Positions 23,401 to 31,949 of a stretch of DNA of 64,000 nt are shown here, in pieces. Made by a program: the position numbers and the translations under genes. Origin of the DNA: Siderastrea siderea. Taxonomy: Eukaryota > Cnidaria > Anthozoa > Scleractinia > Rhizangiidae. Location: positions 44,888,186 through 44,952,185 of the forward strand of contig OZ034968.1 of NCBI GenBank assembly GCA_964030785.1, given 5' to 3'. The notes under the pieces were generated by a model, which ran no database searches, was not told the origin of the DNA, and worked only from the letters and a program-made list of their open reading frames with translations. Each line of letters opens with the position of its first letter. Within the stretch, counting starts at the first letter, position 1.

Positions 23401-25330
23401 GTAAAATCCAAAAAATGTTGGTTCAGTTGGCCAAGTTTTTCAAGCTCTTCCCAATTGTCTTGAAAGAAGAATGCTAAAAACTGCTTGGGTCATTCTCTCG
23501 TGAGAGAATCACTCGATATCTTCTTCTTCGCGCGCTAGAAGTATTTTGTGTGCAACAAATTGTGCTTAGTCTTAAGTTCAGCTCAGATTCGACCCAAAAA
23601 CGTCCAATTCTCAGAGAAAGGCGTGTTACAAAGAAAAGTATTCCACCACAATCTGAAAGACCAGTACGGGATAATACAGAAATGATAAATCAGCGGCTGA
23701 AAGAAACAGTTGCTTACATTGCTCACACACTGCGTCATTTCATACATGTAACAGACATGTTGAACTCTGTAATGATGCATTTAATTATCCTAAGTGAATG
23801 CATTGATTCTTGTCTCATTTACTCCTTGTAGAGAAAGGTCAGCAGTATCTTTCATCCGTAGAGGAGGACTTTGATCAAGCTGATCACGTCAAGAGAGCGC
23901 GAAAGACGTTCTGCACCGTGATTACAAGAATAAACAACGCGTCACACACCATTGGAAAAGACGGCAAGGTTTGTGTTAGTCTAATCTGTTTGTAGGCACT
24001 TCCGAGAGCTTTACTTTTTGGACGAGGCCGCTTTTAATCTCCTCCTCTCCTCTTTCTTTTGAGAGACTAGTCCGGAATAAGAATAGAGAGCGGTAATTGT
24101 GTTTTGTTGTGACCTATTCCGTTTTTTTTGGAATAAACAGAGTAGCACTCCGTTCGTTCTGCTTTCCATTATAGTATAACCGAAAAATCTGAATACCGTT
24201 TACTCAGAATAGGCAAACTGCCTTCATTCTAGTGACAACGTCTGGTGTGAAAATCGAGGTACGCGCCTACGTACAGAAATGTCCGAAAGAGATCTTCAAC
24301 TCAAAATAGTAAAACTAGATTAGTTCTTAAACTGCCCTCATGGAGACTATTCCAAGACATTCTCGTTCAGCTTGATCTTACCTGGAGAGACTCAAGGTGG
24401 GGTCTACTGGGGAACGCTAAAAGTTGAATTTTTTGAGAAATGAAATTTCAGTAGACAGTCCGTCCGGCAGCATTAGAATCCTGGTTTAACCAACTAAGAG
24501 AGTTTTTACTAGTTGATGTTTATGACTACTGAATAAACGTCCTTAATAGTATCTCATTCTAATAACCTTGGAAAAAGTGATGTATTTAACGAGGTTGTTC
24601 AGCATCTTTCAACGTGTGCGCTGTTTCTGTTTTCTCTTTTGTAGTTCCAGTCCTTTGTGTGCCTGGGTGCGCGGTAAGTGGAAGTTCCTGATAATAATGC
24701 TCGCACGCGCGATGCAAGATCCTGTGCGTTCCTAATGACAAATTAAATCTTTCACTTTTTAGAGTCAAAGCTTAGCTATGTGAGGTTGCTCTAAGTTTCG
24801 AATATGTGAAGAAGTCCTAAAGTGTGACCATTTAAATGAAACCTATTGAGCTGCATGACTGTACTATCATTTAATACGTTGTGTTTTTCCTTATTTTGTT
24901 ATGTTAAATTTCAGAACGTGTTTTTCTACTTCTGACCTTGATCGCTCTTGGATGTAAAAGGATAAATGTAGTTAAGGAGAGCTAAATTTCCTTTGGTGAT
25001 CTTTAACCTGAACTTAGATAGAGGTTTTCGACTTATGTCATGCATTTACATCTAATTGATCTAGAAACGACAAGAATCTTGCTCCGAAACCTCGGCTGTT
25101 AAACGAGTTGAAATTTATACATTTTATTCCTATCCCTCTCCTCCCATAGGGACCATTTGCTTCACGATTGGTTTGAGCTTCTGTCCACGTGTCCTGCGAC
25201 TACCAACATGTACGATACGCCTTCATTCTTTCGGGACAGCGCTCTGGTGCAGTTTTTGGTGGAATTGTTACAAACGTTAGTGGAGTTTAATATCACATTG
25301 GAAGCGTCCCTTCTAAAAGGAATTTCGTAG
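17410..25330 (+). CDS. DENND5-type Rab GEF, 3' exons (C-terminal RUN domain)
   Basis: Seven exons join in frame: 17410-17484, 19029-19111, 19988-20047, 20376-20442, 23832-23968, 24645-24673 and 25150-25330 (TAG at 25328). Together they give 209 complete codons before the stop. Every intron is GT-AG and phases agree throughout. The product reads through IPEVQERVADAVNNIVKHFY, LLCGDGGLCQALEQ, FIWDIL, RINNASHTIGKDGK and VCLGARDHLLHDW, and ends EFNITLEASLLKGIS. This matches the second RUN domain and conserved C-terminus of DENND5A/B, regulators that activate Rab GTPases in endosome-Golgi traffic through an N-terminal DENN domain. The DENN, first RUN and PLAT regions are absent from what I could find, so upstream exons lie either in unread sequence left of 17410 or outside the window. 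If they lie left of 13.9 kb, the Ras-family gene is nested in an intron. The donor of the second exon (gtcaga) is weak. The fourth intron carries a Penelope-like element. Confidence 0.85.
19205..19376. repeat. Short inverted-repeat element in a DENND5 intron
   Basis: ATTTGAATTAATCAGCTGAA near 19209 pairs with the inverse of TTGATGAATTCAAAT near 19361-19375, and TTGATAAGGT near 19229 faces ACCTTATCAA near 19348. A second smaller hairpin (GTCCTTCG / CGAAGG) lies in the middle. It has no coding capacity. Confidence 0.5.
20999..21033 (-). ncRNA. Hammerhead-like ribozyme motif, left arm of Penelope-like element
   Basis: On the minus strand the order is CTTGAAAAT, a hairpin GACCG/CGGTC, then GAAACGTCGTT. 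This follows the layout of a hammerhead core (CUGANGA, stem II, GAAA). The first conserved block deviates from consensus, so self-cleavage is doubtful. Hammerhead motifs are known in terminal repeats of Penelope-like elements. Confidence 0.45.
21240..22499 (-). CDS. Penelope-like RT with GIY-YIG endonuclease, 5'-truncated
   Basis: The 419-codon frame has RT motifs DGVAIGSPLGP (about 78-88), RYVDD (114-118) with the catalytic aspartates, LPFLGMEI (about 155-162) and VYKKPTDTGLLLHY (about 173-186). A GIY-YIG nuclease segment, YYFKCDLCDADYVGYS, lies at about 329-344. This order, RT then C-terminal GIY-YIG, defines Penelope-like retroelements. The first ~37 residues do not belong to the family. 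They are read through the inverted copy of the element's own 3' end, so the true RT N-terminus is missing. There is no internal stop or frameshift in the remaining body, which points to a fairly recent insertion. Confidence 0.85.
   Translation of the reverse strand: MLSFGLRSPIKSISKIKQASLLWHFIKILKFFSMLFKDDWFNREYNLNITKPDVIELLGIATKNQLFQFQGILYEQVDGVAIGSPLGPLIANTFMCGIEEQLEIQNKMPAFYKRYVDDTLSKMPDATAASEFLSTLNEIHPSVSFTMELENNNRLPFLGMEIIKNGSQLDTKVYKKPTDTGLLLHYQSHVDVKYKHSLLKTMLNRAFKLSSNWKLFHQECERLKETFARLQYPESLVETTIRQFVEAKVVTGNACPQQQQAPSQQEVPIRVVLPYKDQKAANSVRRQLSDLSRKINTEMRPVYTSRKIKDIIKVKEQKPPIVNQQNAVYYFKCDLCDADYVGYSCRHLHQRIEEHKGSAIGRHIKEQHGKEPDNIEKNFKILMKCQSKLDCLIFEMFFIRLLKPKLNKQSDSLRAKLFV
22745..22779 (+). 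ncRNA. Hammerhead-like ribozyme motif, right arm of Penelope-like element
   Basis: Inverse copy of the motif at 20999-21033, identical over the hairpin and the GAAACGTCGTT block. The pair points outward from the RT body. Confidence 0.45.
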
Positions 25331-28239
25331 CAAGTACAACTGGAGGACCAGAGAACCTTCGAGAAAACAAGTGATGAGTCCTTTTATGGACCATCAGAAT
25401 TTTGGTGGAGTGTAAAAGAGGAACAAGATGGGAATTAAGGGTGCAAAGTCAATAGGTCATCAAAGGACCATTATTGGCGCTTTTGTTTTGGCTCCACCCA
25501 AAGACAATTTGTCGCACAGAAGATAGCTTCTGCGTTTCAGGAGTAACTCCATCCCATCTTTCCTATTCCCTGTTCTTTTAGACTATGGAATATGAAATCT
25601 CTACTGTTTGTTCAAGGAGAACCAGTCTTGTTTAGGACTCTAACATGAACAAGAAAATTCAAACCAGAAAAATCAGACATCTGATTTATGTGGTCAGCTG
25701 GGTACATAGACTTGAGTTTTTGCCGTGTCAGCAGTTGCATTCAGCGAGATCGGTTCTGGCTTTCTCAGAGTGTCTAAAGCTCTAAAATAGGCCTCAATAG
25801 CAATACACATCGTCTAAGTGCTTCGGAGAAGGCTACCCTCGATGGACGTAAATAGAGAAGAGGGAAAGGAGAGATACATTTACAAAAAATTATCTTACTT
25901 TGAAATTCATGTACATTGACAAATTGAGAGCAAGTAATTTCACTTTGGATTTCACATTGATCGTACCAGACAGAAGAAAATTGAACGTGGTTATTTTTTG
26001 ACAAATGAAGATTTTATACCGATTAGTACAAAACAGTTTTGATGGGTTTGCTCAGAATGAAAAGGAGCCGGCTGCAGGTGTTCAGATTATGGTAAGCGAA
26101 GGAAATATGGCACACAAAGAGTATTTCGAGCGGCAAAAAATGCACTTTTCTCCTGGGAGGGTCGGTGGCTTAAGGTTGGCCTCGGAATCATTTCGTGTTG
26201 TTTCCTTTGAAACATTGTCCTGTTCTCTGACCAAGTGTGTAAATGAGAGCGACTAGCCTGCGAAGGGAAGTCCCGTCCCCCTTCACACATTTTTTTTTTC
26301 GCGCGGCCAGAAAGCGAAAAATGCTTCAAACCTGTGGAAAGCCCTACGGAAACGCTTGCTACGCAGGCTAGAAAGCGATCTGACAGAATGCTATAACCTT
26401 GTGATGGATTAGCGTCCCGTCCAGGAGCGGAGGCGGGGGAATAGTAAGGTATAATAATTGCCTGCGAACAAGCTTCCCGGGTGTCTTCGGCAGCTGTGAG
26501 ACACTAGTCTTCGTAATCTCTGTCTGTGTTCGCTTCCGGTAGCGCTTGCGATGTTTATTCCTCGCATGCCATCTTTTCTTCGTTCTCCACAAACTGAAGC
26601 CCTGGTGAAAGGTTAGTTCTATGAGGAAATTTATCGCAAGTCGTAAACCATTACTTCTCTGGCTGAGGAATTTGACACTGCACAGCAAACATTTTTGATT
26701 CAACACGTGTACTGTGAATCCCTTAGATTTAAACCCCTGTTTTCATGTGTAATTTATCAAATGTCGTCATAATTTTACAGGTTGAAAATTTGCAAAAAAT
26801 AATAATTTATTTACAGAAATCACCATTTTGACAAGTGTGTTACGAACACAAAATAAAAAGTTATAACACCGTCCGTGTTTGTTTGCTTGAATTTACTTCA
26901 CCATGATTACTAGACAAACACTTCTCTCCGAACACTATACAGTAATAAAGCTGGTGGTTGCTAATGGTAAAAACAAAACGCTGACAGAAAAAAACAAGGC
27001 TGATGGTGAAGCAAAAAATTAAATAATCGAGTACAAATAGGGACAAAGTGTCATAAGTGAAAACCAGAAAAGTTTTCCTCAAATCCCTTCATTGGTTTTA
27101 AGAGAAAGGGCTATACCCAAAAAATTTGTGGTATTCACCAAATGACACTTCCCTGTTTTTGTTCATTTTCTACTCCCATTTTTACCCCGAAATGTCAAAT
27201 TACTGAAAAAGAATAGTCTGAGTAACAAACTGGAAATTCCAAGCAGATTCATTTCATGGAGTAGTAATTTGTTGTAGAAAAGAATATTCTGGGAAACATT
27301 TACCACCATTTTATAGGGCTTCACGCCCTCACTTCAAAATGAGTCTTTTCAGGTCGAATGTCACAATAATTAACGATTAGCCAGCCTTCTAAGTAAGAAG
27401 AAAGAGGTGTTCATTGTAAGCACAGTATCTCACTAATGCACGTTTGGATGAGTATGAAATCAACTTTTATCTGTCTACAAATGAATTCTTTAGGATGAAA
27501 ACCTCGACAATTAGTAAACTGTGCCTCTTTAGGATTTATTTTAATTTTGTTTTCAGGAAGAAAGGTAGAAGGAAATAATAACAGGACGAAGATTCACTTA
27601 CTCTGAAGCATTTCAAGATCGTTAGGTTAAGCACCTAGGACTGAAGTCAAGTCCTTTAGTCTTACTGAAAAGTTCAGAAAAGTAGGTTACAATGCATCGG
27701 AGATATCTTGTTTGATAGTTCATTCAGTTCAAGAAATTCTGTTGTTCGAGAAAGACAGTCGTAAAGACAGTGTATCCGTCGCTCATTATCCTAAACTATT
27801 CTCAAATTAAAGTTGTCACACAAAAGTATAAGTTGAATTGAAATTCGATGAAAAAAAACATCTTTTTGTGCGATTTGGGTCATGTTTTGTTGCTCAAAGT
27901 GTGGACCTCAGAACTCTCTCCTCGATCAGGTGTTTCTCTACAGTAGTACACCAGATGTCATTTTACAGCTGGAGAGCGTCGTTTAAGAGCATTTAATAAA
28001 TGTAAACAATTGTTGCTATGGCCGTTGTTATGGAAAAGTTACATACATGTTGTTTAGATTTCTTAAATTTCACTGCTTTAATGCTGGAAATCGAGTGAAA
28101 TTCTTTCAAGAGAGCATTCCCAGGTTACAATTTTGCCGTTACAAAAGTGACTTTTGCAACCCGAAAATCAATCTTTAAACCGTCACGACAGCGACGGACG
28201 CAAGAGCAGTGGCAGGTACATTGCCGTCCTATGCAAAAT
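25331..28239. other. Intergenic, no gene recognised
   Basis: Follows the DENND5-type stop. It contains one MITE at 26253-26371 and, just after it, a SINE-like fragment (GTGATGGATTAGCGTCCCGT near 26401). No convincing polyadenylation signal lies close to the stop at 25330. Confidence 0.4.
26253..26371. mobile_element. Short MITE-like inverted repeat
   Basis: A 119-bp stretch starts CTAGCCTGCG and ends CGCAGGCTAG, a perfect 10-bp inverted terminus. The interior is noncoding. Confidence 0.55.
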
Positions 28240-28445
28240 ACCAAAGTAAAATGTCACTTCACTTTAGTGAGATTATTTACGGGATTCTGCCTCCCTTAAA
28301 TGAGATTCCACCATACGTAAATCAAATGCACCTTAACTTAATGAGATTTCACCCCACTTTGATGGGCTTCTACCTCACTTTAATGAGATACCGCCTCGCC
28401 TTAGTGAGATTCAATATTCACCTGACTCACTGAAGAGATGCCACC
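28240..28445 (+). repeat. Degenerate minisatellite, about 21-22 bp unit
   Basis: About nine diverged units follow the pattern CCTCACTTTAATGAGATTCY. The reading frame across it is open only because the repeat lacks stops, and no protein is inferred. Confidence 0.6.
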
Positions 28446-28789
28446 TCCCACTTGTAATGATTACCTCCTAAAAGGAGCTGTGTCACGACATTTATCCAAA
28501 TTCAGCCACTAGGACCTGGTTTCCAAATTAAGCCAAACATAAAAATAATATAAAAGAAGGCATGGATGGGCCAAATTGAAGAAGATTAGCACGGATTGCA
28601 ATTGGGGTTTTTGAAAACCTGTTAGGCTGAACAGTTTTCAAAGTTTATCTCTGTTGTTTGTAAATGTAAATATAATGCTCGGGATACATCTTTGTCACAA
28701 AGCTGTGATTTTGTCATTTACAAGTAATTTCTTCGCTAACGTTAAGTTCCATTAAGGGCGAGTAATTGGGAAAATTAAACAGATTGGAC

Positions 28790-28995
28790 TGAACTACCGT
28801 GAAACAGCCCCTTTAAATTGGATTCTACATCACTTCAGTGCCACCTCATCTAAATGAGATTCTACCTCAATTTGATGGATTCCATCTCATTCAAATGAGG
28901 AGCTAGCCACCACACCTAATGAGATTTTATCTCACTTAAATGATATACTACCTCACCTATAAAAGACACCACCTTACTTTAATGAAATTCCAACC
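28790..28995 (+). repeat. Second block of the 21-22 bp degenerate minisatellite
   Basis: The same unit as at 28240-28445 (AATGAGATTCTACCTCA type) recurs after a gap of about 350 bp. It ends immediately before the left terminal repeat of the Penelope-like element at 29013. Confidence 0.55.
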
Positions 28996-29012
28996 TGAGT
29001 CACTAATGACAA

Positions 29013-29435
29013 ACATAGCAGCAAGGCTGATCTGACCACGTAGAAAGATTTGACTCTGCAAGACATCAACACGACACTGATAGAACTTCAACAGAACAGG
29101 GTTGCAGCCGTAGACAGCTGTTTCGCTCTTCTTAGAGCTCATCAGTACGATAGCAAGATGGCGAAAATGCCGTAAAAATACCCGTGCGCTTAGCCCTAAA
29201 CGAGGACGCACGCCCACCAAATCACGCCATCACGTGTCTTGGAAAGGTCGAGAGTCCAAGTGTCGTGTTGATGTCTCGCAGAGCCAAAGATAGGATGGAC
29301 AAAACCAACCTTGTAAAGAAACATGGACAAAACCATGCTATAAAGAACAGCATATCGGATCTATAAAAAAGACCTACGGTCCAAAAAACATACATACAGT
29401 AGAACAATATCAGCAAAGGACCGCAAACGAAAATG
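29013..29435 (+). repeat. Left LTR-like direct repeat of a Penelope-like element
   Basis: Matches 31166-31340 and 31651-31875 in the same orientation with few differences. It carries the segments GCAAGGCTGATCTGACCACG and ACCAAATCACGCCATCACGT. The right copy is split by a 300-bp insertion. Flanking a PLE core, it is best read as a Penelope-type terminal repeat, though an unrelated duplicated repeat is possible. Confidence 0.65.
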
Positions 29436-29526
29436 CTGCACGTGTACGTAGGATCTAGTAAACCAGACCTAATCAGCCAAAGAAATACTCAAAAGACAAA
29501 CATAGCAACAAGGCGGGAGTGAAGAA

Positions 29527-31163
29527 CCTTCGAGTTTGGACCCGAGTCCGAGTTCGAGTTCGAGTTCGAGTTAGAGTTCGAGTTCGAGTTCAAGTTCGAG
29601 TTACAAATTCAATGAAATTTTCACAATTATCTGTAAATGACCGTGAAAAAGAGCAAAAGAGACGCTGCGAAACCTGATGTAAGGTATTTGTTGTGAAGGA
29701 CGCATTTTTAATACAAAGTTGGGGACTGGCGCTAGCCATGCACGCGGACTGTCGATTTTTCAGAAGTTCATCTTCATGCATTTCATCAATCAATAGCACA
29801 AAACAGCAAATGACAAAATACCTTGAAAAAACACCTCTTAGAATTCGTTATCCGCCGACGCCCTTGCGATGGCGTGAAGTACTGACCGACTCTTGTTCAA
29901 AATCACAGCTAAACAGTAACTTGAAATCAGTGTTACCCAGCTATTCAGTACATGAAAAATGCAAACTTCTATTAATCAACAAGCCGTCCTCTAACGGTAC
30001 ATGCACTACAGCGGAAACTCCATCACGGGACAACCTGGGGAAAAGGAGAGGTGTTCCCTTAATTTTGGTGTGCCTATAGGTAACAGATGAATGAATTACA
30101 AATTGGGCTTATCAGTGTATTCCTTTCTTCTTTTTTCCTTCTTTTTTTACCTACAACGCAAACATAAGATAAAAACAAGAATAAGCACAACGTTGTTCAC
30201 ACGTGCGATGAGCATAAGGTGACATACGCAAGCGACGAGGCATATAATTTTGGGGGCAAATTTGAATCCAACATGGAAACAGTCGCTTTTGCCAACATTT
30301 TTATGGGGACTGTAGAATCACAAATCCTACACCGTAGCGTTGTAAAACCACTCGTCTGGAAAAGGTATATTGATGATATATTCTCGATCTGGAATACAAA
30401 CAAGACGAGGTCACGCAATTCATGGAACGAGCAAATAGCCACCACCCCACCATCAAGTTTACGGCTGAAGTATCTGACACAGATACTACGTTCCTCGACA
30501 CAAGCGTTTACAAAAGCGAACGATGCGATAACGGGTCTATATTAGACATAAAAATGCATTTCAAACCAACTGAAACATTTCAGTACACACATTTCTCTAG
30601 TTCTCACCCACCAGGGGTCAACAAGGGCTTCATTGAAGGCGAAGCACTTAGGCTTCTCTGGACAAACTCTTCAGAAACTACGTTCCAAACTGCAGTTTCA
30701 AACTTTAAAACACATCTCAAGGAAAGAGGGTACCCCGAAACTCTAATTTCAACAATCCTCGCTGAGATTAACTTTGAGGGCAGAAAACTTGCCCTTCAAC
30801 AAAGGCGTAAACAAAACACGCGAATCTTGCCTTTCGTCCCACAATATCGTCCATCAGTGCCTAATTTAAAGCAAATACTTACGCAAAACTGGCATTTAAT
30901 TCAGCAACAACCTTTGCTTAACAAGATATTTTAAGATCCCCCTGTGGTTGCATACAAAAGGGGCAGATCCCTAAAAGACATACTCGTTCGAGCCAAACTG
31001 TGAACTGGTTATTACACGTGTATAGGAGTTGTGTAGGCCTGTCACCCTATTGTTATCATCATTGCATGGAAAAGACCCCGATTCTTAACTCGAACTCGAA
31101 CTCGAACTCGTACTCGAACTCGAACTCGAACTCGAACTCGGGTCCAAACTCGAAGGTTCGGGA
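29527..31163 (+). mobile_element. Penelope-like element core bounded by inverted CGAGTT hexamer arrays
   Basis: The left edge reads CCTTCGAGTTTGGACCCGAG followed by about ten GTTCGA-type hexamers (29546-29606). The right edge is the inverse (31088-31163). Between them lies a + strand RT fragment without a GIY-YIG region. The whole sits between the direct repeats at 29013 and 31166. Confidence 0.65.
30219..31003 (+). pseudogene. Penelope-like RT fragment, frameshifted, no GIY-YIG
   Basis: The first frame carries FANIFMG and LVWKRYIDDIFSIW, the RT motif with the YIDD catalytic pair. Near 30413 a one-base frameshift moves the homology into the frame that continues TFLDTSVYK, THFSSSHPPGVNKGF and LKERGYPETLIS. 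An in-frame TAA at 30932-30934 is followed by PVVAYKRGRSLKDILVRAKL up to a TGA at 31001. Relatives of this subgroup usually continue into a Cys-rich linker and GIY-YIG nuclease; here the sequence turns directly into hexamer repeats. The upstream RT half is also missing. It is a dead copy of a subgroup different from those at 21.2 and 43.4 kb. Confidence 0.75.
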
Positions 31164-31165
31164 TT

Positions 31166-31875
31166 CCCCAGCAAGGCTGATCTGACTACGTAGAAAGATT
31201 TGACTCTGCAAGACATCAACACGACACTAATAGAACTTCAACAGAACAGGGTTGCACCCGTAGACAGCTGTTTCGCTCTTCTTAGAGCTCGTCAGTACGG
31301 CATAGCAAGATGGCGAAAATGCCGTAAAAATACCCGTGCACTCTGTTAAAAGCCCTGTTTTGCGCGGCACAGGCAACGTTGTAGATGCCTACTACATTTT
31401 ATACCTTTTTAAAGCTTTGTACTATAGTGATATATTTTAATGGTTATGTATATAGTTCTTTTTTTTCTATATTTATAATTTATGGTTAGAAACATTGTTA
31501 TTAGTATCCTTTTAAAATTAGATTATGTCTATTAATATTATCGTAGTCTTATAGATCTTTTTTATTGACTTGTAAATAATTACGTAATTCAGCCTGGTGG
31601 CTGCGATGAAATTCTTAATAAACTATCTATCTATCTATCTCTATCTCACCCCACCAAATCACGCCATCACGTGTCTTGGAAAGGTCGAGAGTCCAAGTGT
31701 CGTGTTGATGTCTCGCAGACCCAAAGATAGGAGGGACAAAACCAACCTTATAAAGAAAAAAGGACAAGACCATGCTATAAAGAACAGCATATCGGATCTA
31801 TAAAAAAGACCTACGGTCCAAAAAACATACATACAGTAGAACAATATCAGCAAAGGACCGCAAACGAAAATGCTA
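31166..31875 (+). repeat. Right LTR-like direct repeat, interrupted
   Basis: Second copy of the repeat at 29013-29435. It is split at about 31341-31650 by the 3' end of a LINE-like insertion. Its end lies 75 bp upstream of the TRIM/NHL start codon. Confidence 0.65.
31341..31650 (+). mobile_element. LINE/SINE 3' end with TATC tail
   Basis: An AT-rich block absent from the left direct repeat ends GATGAAATTCTTAATAAAC followed by (TATC)n. That is the usual form of a non-LTR retroposon 3' terminus. It has no coding capacity. Confidence 0.6.
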
Positions 31876-31925
31876 CCTGGGAACGAGACCCTGGGAACGA
31901 GGTCGAGAAGTTGAAGTTTAAACGC

Positions 31926-31935
31926 GTCACGTGAC
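31926..31935 (+). promoter_or_regulatory. E-box palindrome GTCACGTGAC upstream of the TRIM/NHL gene
   Basis: A perfect 10-bp palindrome matching the bHLH-ZIP (USF/TFE-type) consensus lies 15 bp before the ATG, in the only non-repeat DNA between the gene and the transposon repeat. There is no TATA box. Function is inferred. Confidence 0.4.
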
Positions 31936-31949
31936 AGTGTTGTTTCAAA

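Noticed and set aside
28555..28620. U6 snRNA-like stretch (GAAGAAGATTAGCACGG)
   Set aside because: Only about 15 bases resemble U6; the ACAGAGA box, the GCGCAAGGATGAC region and the 3' end are absent.
31597..31803. 68-codon plus-strand frame repeated at 29184-29366
   Set aside because: Both lie inside the Penelope-type direct repeat; similarity reflects repeat identity rather than a conserved protein.
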